Assembly: GCF_003182075.1 (NCBI RefSeq)
Contig: NZ_QGTH01000004.1
Span: 1 to 64,000, forward strand
Origin: Finegoldia magna
GTDB taxonomy: Bacteria > Bacillota > Clostridia > Tissierellales > Peptoniphilaceae
Reading direction: 5' to 3'
DNA length: 64,000 bases
The position numbers and the translations under genes are program-made. The notes below the pieces were generated by a model, which saw nothing but the letters and a program-made list of their open reading frames with translations, was not told the DNA's origin and did no database searches. This document shows, piece after piece, positions 45,214 to 52,532 of this stretch (positions are counted from its first letter, which is position 1; every line of letters starts with the position of its first letter).

Positions 45214-45817
45214 GATACTTGACGCTGACAACAAAAAATTTCAGATTATTATCCATGTGCTAAATGCAATTGGAATATTACTAAGTATATGCGTTATGAT
45301 TTACGCATGGAAAACAGGAATACTTAAAGATATCGATAAGTTTCAAGAATTTATGAATCAGTTTGGGAAATTAGCTGTTCTGATGTTTATCTTATTTCAG
45401 ATTATGCAAGTAATTATCCCAATAATTCCCGGTGGTATAACTTGCCTGGGTGGAGTAATTTTATTTGGATCTTGGATGGGATTTGTATACAATTATGTAA
45501 GTATTTGTATAGGATCAATAATTGTATTTTTTATTGGCAGAAAATATGGTACTCCATTGATTATAGCAATTTTTGGAGAAAGGGCATATAACAAATACAT
45601 CAAAATTCTTACCAAAAAGAACAGATTTGATCATGTATTTGCGGCTTTGATATTTTTTCCAATTGCACCAGATGATATGCTATGTTACATAGCTGGAACA
45701 ACAAAAATGAAATTCCAAAAATATTTCTGGATAATTATATTAGGAAAGCCTATGTCTATAGCTCTTTATTCATTAGGATTGGAAGTATTATTTAAGAAAC
45801 TAGTATTAAGGATTTAA
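45194..45817 (+). CDS. TVP38/TMEM64 (VTT/DedA-like) membrane protein
   Basis: A 207-residue protein with about five membrane segments and the VTT signature region: IIPGGITCLGGVILFGSWMGFVYNYVSICIGSIIVFFIGRKYG (the Pro-Gly-rich re-entrant loop and following helix), then FFPIAPDDMLCYIAGTTKMKF. ATG 45194 lies inside the end of the first glycosyltransferase; a TTG at 45185 is less likely. VTT proteins are lipid scramblases or flippase-like, so a role in moving a lipid for the flanking transferases is plausible. Confidence 0.85.
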   Translation: MQNLFNKILDADNKKFQIIIHVLNAIGILLSICVMIYAWKTGILKDIDKFQEFMNQFGKLAVLMFILFQIMQVIIPIIPGGITCLGGVILFGSWMGFVYNYVSICIGSIIVFFIGRKYGTPLIIAIFGERAYNKYIKILTKKNRFDHVFAALIFFPIAPDDMLCYIAGTTKMKFQKYFWIIILGKPMSIALYSLGLEVLFKKLVLRI

Positions 45818-45823
45818 GAATAA

Positions 45824-46822
45824 ATGAAAATTTTGATATATAAAGGAGATTATGATTTAGTAAAGCAAAGTGGAGTAGGTCAAGCGATTGAACACCAGGA
45901 AAAAGCTTTGAAACTAAATAATATTGCATACACAACCGATGAAACTGACGATTATGATATTGTTCATATAAATACTATAATGCCAAAATCAAAAAAATTC
46001 GGACGAAAAGCAAAGAAACAAGGTAAGAAAGTTATTTATTATGGACATTCCACGATGGAAGATTTTAGAAATTCTTTTCGTGGAGCGAATTTATTGAGCA
46101 GACTTTTTAAAAAATGGATTATTAGTTGCTACAATATTGGAGATATTATTATAACTCCATCACAATATTCGAAAAACATACTTGAAGGATATGGAATTAA
46201 TAAGAAAATATATAGCCTATCGAATGGTATTGACCTTGATAAATTTAAGGGCGACAAAGATAGCAGAAAGAGATTTCGAGATAAGTATAATTTTAAAGAT
46301 GATGATAAAGTTATTATTTCTGTAGGTCATTTGATGAAGAGAAAGGGTCTGGATGATTTTATAGAAGTTGCAAGGAAGCTTCCGCAATACAAATTTATTT
46401 GGTTTGGTCACACTAATCCTAAACTATTGACTACTAATATTAAAAAATCAATAAAAAATAAGCCGGATAATGTAATTATGGCTGGATATGTTGATCAAAA
46501 AGAACTGGTAGATTGTTATCGAGGGAGTGATTTGTTCCTATTTATGACCAGAGAAGAGACAGAAGGAATTGTGCTATTAGAGGCTTTCGCTTCTAAAATA
46601 AAAGTTTTGGTAAGAGACATTAAGATTTACGAAAATATGTTTACTGATGGTAAAGAAGTTATCAAAGCAAAAACCAATGATGAGTTTAAAAACAAAATTG
46701 TTAATATAATAAATGGCAAATATTCTACTGTTGAAGAAGCGTATAGATATGTTAAAGAACGAAGTGTTCAGAAAATTGGAGAAAAATTGAAAAGCATTTA
46801 TTTAAAATTAGAAGATGCCTAA
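45824..46822 (+). CDS. Family 4 glycosyltransferase, second of the pair
   Basis: A 332-residue GT-B enzyme: N-terminal MKILIYKGDYDLVKQSGVGQAIEHQ, VIYYGHSTMEDF, central TPSQYSKNILEGYGI, LSNGIDLDKF, C-terminal SVGHLMKRKGLDDFIEVA and the E-x7-E motif EETEGIVLLEAFA. It begins six bases after the VTT gene. Probably adds the second sugar to the product of the first enzyme (LafB/CpoA-like role), by analogy with two-step glycolipid pathways. Confidence 0.82.
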   Translation: MKILIYKGDYDLVKQSGVGQAIEHQEKALKLNNIAYTTDETDDYDIVHINTIMPKSKKFGRKAKKQGKKVIYYGHSTMEDFRNSFRGANLLSRLFKKWIISCYNIGDIIITPSQYSKNILEGYGINKKIYSLSNGIDLDKFKGDKDSRKRFRDKYNFKDDDKVIISVGHLMKRKGLDDFIEVARKLPQYKFIWFGHTNPKLLTTNIKKSIKNKPDNVIMAGYVDQKELVDCYRGSDLFLFMTREETEGIVLLEAFASKIKVLVRDIKIYENMFTDGKEVIKAKTNDEFKNKIVNIINGKYSTVEEAYRYVKERSVQKIGEKLKSIYLKLEDA

Positions 46823-46890
46823 GATTTAGTGACATCTTAATCTCACAAAAATATATTATATATAAATGTTTTGTTTAATATTTACATTTA

Positions 46891-46919
46891 TTTACAAAAG
46901 AGTTTTTTAGCGGTATAAT
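46891..46919 (+). promoter_or_regulatory. spoVG promoter
   Basis: TTTACA (46891-46896), 17-base spacer, TATAAT (46914-46919). A vegetative sigma-A promoter. Confidence 0.8.
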
Positions 46920-46949
46920 TATATATATAAAACACAAGGTGGTGAGGTT

Positions 46950-47270
46950 ATGCAAATTACAGATGTTAGAGTTAAAATACTAAATATTGATAACAGATTA
47001 AAAGCAATTGCTTCTGTTACTTTTGATGACGAAATAGTAATTCATGACATCAAAGTTATAGAAGGTGAAGAGGGATTATTCTTAGCTATGCCTAGTAGAA
47101 AAATCGGTAATAATAAATATCGTGACATAGCTCATCCAATTAGTTCTCCAGCCAGAGAAAAAATTGAAGTGGCAGTTATCAATAAATACAATGAAGAATT
47201 TGAAAAGCAATCTTCTGAAGAAACTGAGCCAGTGACTGAAGAAAATATAGAAACTGCAGAAAATGAATAG
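46950..47270 (+). CDS. spoVG: SpoVG-family RNA/DNA-binding regulator
   Basis: A 106-residue protein with the SpoVG domain (residues 1-85: ITDVRVKI, RLKAIASVTFDDEIVIHDIKVIEG, GLFLAMPSRKIGNNKYRDIAHPI) and an acidic C-terminal tail (EETEPVTEENIETAENE). SpoVG proteins bind nucleic acid and regulate capsule, cell division and stress genes in non-sporulating Firmicutes too. GGTGGTGAGG precedes the ATG. Own promoter and terminator. Confidence 0.97.
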   Translation: MQITDVRVKILNIDNRLKAIASVTFDDEIVIHDIKVIEGEEGLFLAMPSRKIGNNKYRDIAHPISSPAREKIEVAVINKYNEEFEKQSSEETEPVTEENIETAENE

Positions 47271-47273
47271 TAC

Positions 47274-47301
47274 AAAAAGCATCTATTAAGGTGCTTTTTT
47301 T
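47274..47301 (+). terminator. spoVG terminator
   Basis: AAAAAGCATC (47274-47283) with GGTGCTTTTT (47290-47299), loop TATTAA, T-tract. Confidence 0.88.
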
Positions 47302-47329
47302 AGTGCTTAAATTATTCGATTCAAATTAT

Positions 47330-47357
47330 TTTACATATTTCGTATGTTTGATATAAT
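47330..47357 (+). promoter_or_regulatory. asnA promoter
   Basis: TTTACA (47330-47335), 16-base spacer, TATAAT (47352-47357). Confidence 0.7.
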
Positions 47358-47394
47358 AATTAAATATGGTTAATTTTGAATAAAGGAGATATTT

Positions 47395-48405
47395 ATGGAA
47401 TTAAAAGTACCGAAAGGATACAAATCCTCTTTGGATTTATTAGAAACACAGAAAGCTATTAAAATTATCAAAGATTTTTTTCAATATAGGTTGTCTGAGA
47501 CTTTAAATTTGACTAGAGTTTCTGCTCCGCTATTTGTTAGAGCTAATACTGGGATTAATGACAACTTAAATGGTATCGAAAAACCCGTAGGTTTTGAATT
47601 CCTGGAAGATGGTTCAATGAGTAGGTTGGAAATCGTACAATCACTTGCAAAATGGAAGAGAATAGCATTAAAAAACTACGAGATTCCAGTAGGAGAAGGG
47701 ATTTATACGGATATGAATGCTATCAGACCTTCAGAAGTTTGTGACAACACACATTCATTGTATGTGGATCAGTGGGATTGGGAAAAAGTAATTTCAAAGG
47801 AAGACAGAAATGTCGGATTTTTAAAAGATACAGTAAGAAATATATATCAATGTTTCTTAGACACTCAAACAATGTTGATTAATTCTTATGATGATTACAA
47901 AAAAATACTTAGAGATGAAATTACTTTTGTAACTACTGAAGAGTTAGAAGAAATGTATCCGGATAATACTTCAGATGAAAGGGAAACTTTGATTACTAAA
48001 AAATACGGATCTGTATTTTTGATTGGAATTGGTGATTCTTTAAAATCGGGGAAATCTCATTCTGACAGATCTCCCGATTACGACGACTGGAGCTTAAATG
48101 GAGATATATTAGTTTATAATCCTGTTTTAGACAATTGCCTTGAATTAAGCTCTATGGGAATTAGAGTTGATAAGGATAGATTGATTTATCAATTAGACAA
48201 AAAACAAAATAATGATAGGAAAAATTTAGAATATCATCAAATGCTGATTAATGATACACTTCCCCAATCTATAGGTGGAGGTATTGGTCAATCTAGAATT
48301 TGTATGTTCTTCTTACAAAAAGCACATATAGGAGAAGTTCAATCATCGATTTGGCCGAAAAAAATGCTTGAAGAATGTGACAAGTTGGGAATTAAATTAT
48401 TATAA
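47395..48405 (+). CDS. asnA: Aspartate-ammonia ligase (asparagine synthetase A)
   Basis: A 336-residue class II synthetase-like enzyme that makes asparagine from aspartate, ammonia and ATP. Landmarks: YKSSLDLLETQKAIKIIK, RVSAPLFVRANTGINDNLNGIEKPV, LAKWKRIAL, YTDMNAIRP, HSLYVDQWDWEKVI, SDRSPDYDDWSLNGDI and SIGGGIGQSRICMFFL (motif 3). AAAGGAGATATTT precedes the ATG. It uses free ammonia, like NadE in this window. Confidence 0.97.
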   Translation: MELKVPKGYKSSLDLLETQKAIKIIKDFFQYRLSETLNLTRVSAPLFVRANTGINDNLNGIEKPVGFEFLEDGSMSRLEIVQSLAKWKRIALKNYEIPVGEGIYTDMNAIRPSEVCDNTHSLYVDQWDWEKVISKEDRNVGFLKDTVRNIYQCFLDTQTMLINSYDDYKKILRDEITFVTTEELEEMYPDNTSDERETLITKKYGSVFLIGIGDSLKSGKSHSDRSPDYDDWSLNGDILVYNPVLDNCLELSSMGIRVDKDRLIYQLDKKQNNDRKNLEYHQMLINDTLPQSIGGGIGQSRICMFFLQKAHIGEVQSSIWPKKMLEECDKLGIKLL

Positions 48406-48433
48406 TTTAGAGTTATAAAATTAGTTTTATAAG

Positions 48434-48471
48434 AGAGTTATTTATTTCAATAAATAAGTAACTCTTTTTTT
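48434..48471 (+). terminator. asnA terminator
   Basis: AGAGTTATTTATT (48434-48446) pairs with TAAATAAGTAACTCT (48451-48465) with one bulge or mismatch, followed by T6. Confidence 0.85.
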
Positions 48472-48492
48472 GTAAAATGTTCAATATATGTT

Positions 48493-48521
48493 TTACTTTT
48501 AAATTCTTTTGTAGTATGATT
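48493..48521 (+). promoter_or_regulatory. ktrB promoter, predicted to give a leaderless message
   Basis: TTTACT (48493-48498), 17 bases, TATGAT (48516-48521). The expected start of transcription falls on or beside the ATG at 48527. Confidence 0.55.
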
Positions 48522-48526
48522 TGTTT

Positions 48527-49861
48527 ATGAAACATTTAAAAAAATATTTAGAAGACAATCCACCATTGGTATTGATTCTAAGTTTTCTTTTTTTGATTAT
48601 AGTAGGGTCGTTATTATTGTCACTTCCTATAAGTCAAAATGCAACAAAAGTTCCATACATTGATTGTTTGTTTACAGCAACATCTGCCGTATGTGTAACA
48701 GGTCTTGTTACAGTTGCAACGTATAGTGCTTGGAGCGTTTTAGGAAAACTAATTATTATCATTTTGATCCAAATGGGTGGACTTGGTTTTATGACATTTG
48801 CAACCTTAATTGCACTTGTAATGGGAAGAAGAATTACCTTAAAAGATAGATTAATTATTAAAGAACAAACGAATAGTATTGATATGCAAGGAATGGTAAA
48901 ACTAATTAGATATATACTGATATCTACTTTTTCCATTGAAACAATTGGTGCTTTTTTGTTAATGACGAAATTTATACCAATGTATGGATTTAAGGGAATA
49001 TTTTATAGCTTTTTTCATTCAATTTCAGCTTTCTGTAATGCTGGATTTGATATTTTGGGGCCAAATTCATTAATTGATATTAATACTAATGTATTTGTTT
49101 TATTGATAATTGGACTTTTGATCGTGATAGGTGGTATTGGATTTAACGTAATACTTGATGTATTACATAATAACTTTAAATTTAAAAAATATTCTTTGCA
49201 TTCAAAAATTGTACTTACCACAACTATTTTGATGTTATCAATTACTTCGATTTTAATTTTTGCTATGGAGTTTTCGAACCCGGGAACAATTGGAAATTTG
49301 GGATTTATCGATAAAATTTCTAATTCGATTTTCCAAGCAATTACATTGAGGACAGCAGGCTTTGCATCAATTAATCAATCGAAATTACTAGACAGTTCAA
49401 GCGTGTTATCTATTTTGAATATGTTTATAGGGGGATCCCCAGCAGGTACTGCAGGTGGTATCAAAACTACAACTTTTGCATTATTAATTATTGTAGCTCT
49501 GAGTGAGATTAAAGGTCAAGAAGATGTAGAAGTGTTCAATCGTAGAATTAGATTTTCTCAAGTTAAAAAAGCTTTAGGTATCATTACTTTATCAATGGTT
49601 TGGGTAATTTTTGTTACATTTGCAATTTTAGTTATAGATAAAGCAAAATACTTAGATGTAGTGTTCGAAGTAGTAAGTGCTTTTGGTACAGTAGGACTAA
49701 CCAGAAGCTTAACTCCAGGAATCAATAGTATTTCTAAAATTTTAATAATTTCAACTATGTATATTGGAAGAGTTGGATCTTTAACAATACTTTATGCTCT
49801 ATCCAATACAAAAAACAAAAAAGCTTATAAAGAAGCTCACGAAAATATTATAATAGGTTAG
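48527..49861 (+). CDS. ktrB: Potassium channel-forming subunit, KtrB/TrkH family
   Basis: A 444-residue protein with four M1-P-M2 repeats. Selectivity-filter Gly positions are seen in TSAVCVTGLVTV, ISAFCNAGFDIL, QAITLRTAGFASI and VSAFGTVGLTRS; the GGSPAGTAGGIKTTTFALL stretch is the intramembrane loop gate. ATG 48527 is the only sensible start (M-K-H-L-K-K-Y), yet no ribosome binding site precedes it. It is the pore of a Ktr-type K+ uptake system with KtrA nine bases downstream. Confidence 0.93.
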   Translation: MKHLKKYLEDNPPLVLILSFLFLIIVGSLLLSLPISQNATKVPYIDCLFTATSAVCVTGLVTVATYSAWSVLGKLIIIILIQMGGLGFMTFATLIALVMGRRITLKDRLIIKEQTNSIDMQGMVKLIRYILISTFSIETIGAFLLMTKFIPMYGFKGIFYSFFHSISAFCNAGFDILGPNSLIDINTNVFVLLIIGLLIVIGGIGFNVILDVLHNNFKFKKYSLHSKIVLTTTILMLSITSILIFAMEFSNPGTIGNLGFIDKISNSIFQAITLRTAGFASINQSKLLDSSSVLSILNMFIGGSPAGTAGGIKTTTFALLIIVALSEIKGQEDVEVFNRRIRFSQVKKALGIITLSMVWVIFVTFAILVIDKAKYLDVVFEVVSAFGTVGLTRSLTPGINSISKILIISTMYIGRVGSLTILYALSNTKNKKAYKEAHENIIIG

Positions 49862-49870
49862 GTTTTAAAT

Positions 49871-50548
49871 ATGAAACAATTTGTAGTAGTTGGCTGTGGT
49901 AGATTTGGTAGAGCATGTGCTATTGAATTATCCAATACTGGCCACGAAGTTTTATTAATAGATAATAATGAAGATACTGTAGATGAAATGAGTCGTATTG
50001 TTACTCATGCGGTGTATATTGAACATTTGACAGAAAATTCATTGAGTTCAGTCGGTGTTGGAAATTTCGATGTGGCGATAGTTGCTATATCTTCAAATTT
50101 TGAAGCATCAATTCTATCTACTGTAGTTTGTAAAAAATTAGGGGTAAAAAAAGTAATCACAAAGGCTAAGGATACTCTTCATGGTAATATTTTACTTAAG
50201 GTTGGAGCAGATAGAGCAATAATTCCAGAAAATGATTCAGCTGTAAGACTTGCTAAGAGTTTGATAAGTGATCAAATTTTCGATTATATTGAATTTACAG
50301 ATGACTATTCAATTGCAGAGATTACCCCAAAAAAAGAATGGATAGGAAAGAACTTCATTGATATTGGTATTAGAAGTAAATACGGTATTAACGTAGTTGC
50401 TGTTAAGAATAATGGAGAAATGAATATCAACCCTTCACCAGAATATACAGTAAAGTTTGAAGATTACTTGATAGTAATTGGATCAAATAAAGATTTGGAT
50501 AAAATTACTGAGACAGGTGATAAAGATGATAACCTCTACTTCAAATAA
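49871..50548 (+). CDS. ktrA: Potassium channel regulatory subunit, KtrA (TrkA-N/C)
   Basis: A 225-residue RCK protein. N-terminal Rossmann domain binds ATP/ADP or NAD (GCGRFGRACAIEL at residues 8-20, LIDNNEDTVDEM, VITKAKDTLHGNILLKVGADRAIIPE) and a TrkA-C domain follows (about 140-215, IAEITPKKEWIGKNF). It forms an octameric ring that gates KtrB. Its end overlaps the methyltransferase gene by 23 bases. Confidence 0.95.
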   Translation: MKQFVVVGCGRFGRACAIELSNTGHEVLLIDNNEDTVDEMSRIVTHAVYIEHLTENSLSSVGVGNFDVAIVAISSNFEASILSTVVCKKLGVKKVITKAKDTLHGNILLKVGADRAIIPENDSAVRLAKSLISDQIFDYIEFTDDYSIAEITPKKEWIGKNFIDIGIRSKYGINVVAVKNNGEMNINPSPEYTVKFEDYLIVIGSNKDLDKITETGDKDDNLYFK

Positions 50549-51257
50549 AATATACAAACACGTAAAATCACTTTATAAGAAAAAATATAGGTACAAGTGT
50601 AACGAATTTATAATAGAAGGTTATAAGCTTTATGAAGAAGCGATTAAATCAAATTTAAATATCAAACAAATAATACTAAGAGAAGGGGAAGAAATTATTG
50701 ATGGCTGTGTTTGTTTTGATTCAAAAACTTTCAACAGTCTCAGCGAAATGAACAATCCTGAAGGTATAATTTGTGTAGTTGATTTCATTGAGAACAAAGA
50801 TAAGGATACAGATAAAATTCTATTTCTCGAATGTATAAACGATCCAGGAAATTTGGGGACAATAATAAGAAGTGCAGAAGCATTTGATTATAATAAAATT
50901 ATTTTATCTGACAATAGTTGCGATATTTATAATTTAAAAACTATTAGAAGTGCTATGGGTAGCTTATTCAGAATAAATATTTCTTATGAAAGTATTGATG
51001 TTTTAGAGAATTATAAATCAAATGGATTTAAAATTTATGAGACATCTTTGGAGAAAAATTCTAAAAGTATTCTTGAGGTTAAGGACAAAGAAAAACATGT
51101 TCTAATAATTGGAAATGAAGCAAATGGAATTAGTAATGAAATAAAAAAATACGCTGATGAATTTTTAATAATTCCTATGGACAATGTAACCGAATCATTA
51201 AATGCTTCCATAGCTGCTAGTTTGAGCATGTTTTACCTATCAAAATTGACAAATTAG
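50526..51257 (+). CDS. SpoU/TrmH-family RNA 2'-O-methyltransferase
   Basis: A 243-residue SPOUT enzyme. ATG 50526 follows CAGGTGATAAAG; earlier in-frame starts would extend deep into ktrA. An N-terminal substrate-binding domain (about 1-85, YKKKYRYKCNEFIIEGYKLYEEAI) precedes the knotted catalytic domain: motif 1 NDPGNLGTIIRSAEAF, motif 2 LIIGNEANGISNEI, motif 3 IPMDNVTESLNASIAASLSMFYL. In Firmicutes this gene often precedes pheST. The RNA target (23S rRNA or tRNA) is not defined. Confidence 0.92.
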   Translation: MITSTSNKIYKHVKSLYKKKYRYKCNEFIIEGYKLYEEAIKSNLNIKQIILREGEEIIDGCVCFDSKTFNSLSEMNNPEGIICVVDFIENKDKDTDKILFLECINDPGNLGTIIRSAEAFDYNKIILSDNSCDIYNLKTIRSAMGSLFRINISYESIDVLENYKSNGFKIYETSLEKNSKSILEVKDKEKHVLIIGNEANGISNEIKKYADEFLIIPMDNVTESLNASIAASLSMFYLSKLTN

Positions 51258-51289
51258 TAGTTATATTATACAATAATTAAAAATGTTGA

Positions 51290-51480
51290 AGAAGAAAATA
51301 CAAAACTAGATACAAAGAGAGATATGGTTTGGTGTGACATATTTATCGAATTTTGTTGGTTCGCTTTGAAGTTGCTAATATAGCCGTGTAGAGTGCGTTA
51401 AACTTGCGAGTGATGTTATCATAATTTGGGTGGTACCGCGGAAATACAATCTTTCGTCCCATATGGGATGAGGGATTTTT
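51290..51480 (+). ncRNA. T-box leader, phenylalanine specific
   Basis: T-box sequence TGGGTGGTACCGCGG at 51427-51441. Stem I begins with AAAGAGAG (51314-51321) and has the GGTGTGA motif (51331-51337). The specifier is most likely TTC at 51360-51362 in GGTTCGCTTTGAAG, aligned with GGC of the glycine T-box. The stem CGTCCCAT with ATGGGATG followed by AGGGATTTTTTT is the terminator. Confidence 0.9.
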
Positions 51481-51501
51481 TTATTGTTTAAGGAGAAAAT
51501 A

Positions 51502-52524
51502 ATGAAAGAAGAAATTTTGAAAATTAAAGAAGAAACTGTTGGTTTAATCGATAATGCCAGTGATTTAAAATCTTTAGAAGATATTAGAGTAAAAGTTCTT
51601 GGCAAAAAAGGTGATTTGACACTTGTTCTAAGAAATATGGGTAAACTTTCTAAAGAAGAAAGACCGATTATGGGACAATTAGCAAATGAAGTTAGATCTG
51701 AAATAGAAGAATTGTTGTCCAATAAATTTGAACAATTAAAACAAGAGCAAAAAAAGATTAAATTAAAAGAAGAAGAATTAGATGTAACTGCAAATAGAGG
51801 CGTCAGAGAGATCTCTCACAGACATCCACTTAATGAAACAATAATCCAATTGGAAAATTTATTCCAAACAATGGGATTTGATATTGTAGATGGCCCTGAA
51901 ATTGATACGGTGGAAAATACATTTGATTTATTAAATTCACCGAAATATCATCCTTCAAGATCTTTATCTGATACTTTTTATTTGGATGATAAAACTGTAC
52001 TTAGACCACACACATCAAGTGTACAAATCAGAACAATGAAAGCTCAAAAACCACCTATTAGAATGGTTTCTGCGGGAAGAACTTTTAGATTTGATGATGT
52101 AGATGATACACATTCACCAATGTTCCATCAAATCGAAGGATTGGTTGTGGATAAAGGCGTTACTATGGCTAACTTAATGGATACAATCAATATTTTTATC
52201 AAAAACTTATTTGGAGAAGAAATAGAAACAAGATTTAGACCACATTATTTTCCATTTACGGAACCTTCAATGGAAGTAGATGTTACTTGCTTCGATTGTA
52301 AAGGCGAAGGATGCCCAAGTTGCAATTATACAGGTTGGAGCATGGAGCTTTTAGGATGTGGAATGGTTCATCCTAATGTTTTAAGAAATTGTGGAATAGA
52401 TCCTGAAGTTTATACTGGATTTGCATTTGGTATGGGAGTTGACAGGATTACAATGGTAAAACACAAAATCGACAATATAAGATTGTTGTACGATAACGAT
52501 AAGAGATTTTTGGAACAATTCTAG
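51502..52524 (+). CDS. pheS: Phenylalanyl-tRNA synthetase alpha subunit
   Basis: A 340-residue class II alpha subunit. ATG 51502 follows AAGGAG; a TTG at 51484 is discarded. N-terminal coiled coil (1-85), then HPLNETIIQLENLFQTMGF, motif 2 FDDVDDTHSPMFHQIEGLVVD, VDVTCFDCKGEGCPSCNYTGW and motif 3 GFAFGMGVDRITMVKH. It forms an alpha2beta2 enzyme with PheT, controlled by the Phe T-box. Confidence 0.97.
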   Translation: MKEEILKIKEETVGLIDNASDLKSLEDIRVKVLGKKGDLTLVLRNMGKLSKEERPIMGQLANEVRSEIEELLSNKFEQLKQEQKKIKLKEEELDVTANRGVREISHRHPLNETIIQLENLFQTMGFDIVDGPEIDTVENTFDLLNSPKYHPSRSLSDTFYLDDKTVLRPHTSSVQIRTMKAQKPPIRMVSAGRTFRFDDVDDTHSPMFHQIEGLVVDKGVTMANLMDTINIFIKNLFGEEIETRFRPHYFPFTEPSMEVDVTCFDCKGEGCPSCNYTGWSMELLGCGMVHPNVLRNCGIDPEVYTGFAFGMGVDRITMVKHKIDNIRLLYDNDKRFLEQF

Positions 52525-52532
52525 GAGGAAAT

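Noticed and set aside
46950-47270. spoVG as evidence for sporulation
   Set aside because: SpoVG is widespread in non-sporulating Firmicutes and no other sporulation gene is in the window.
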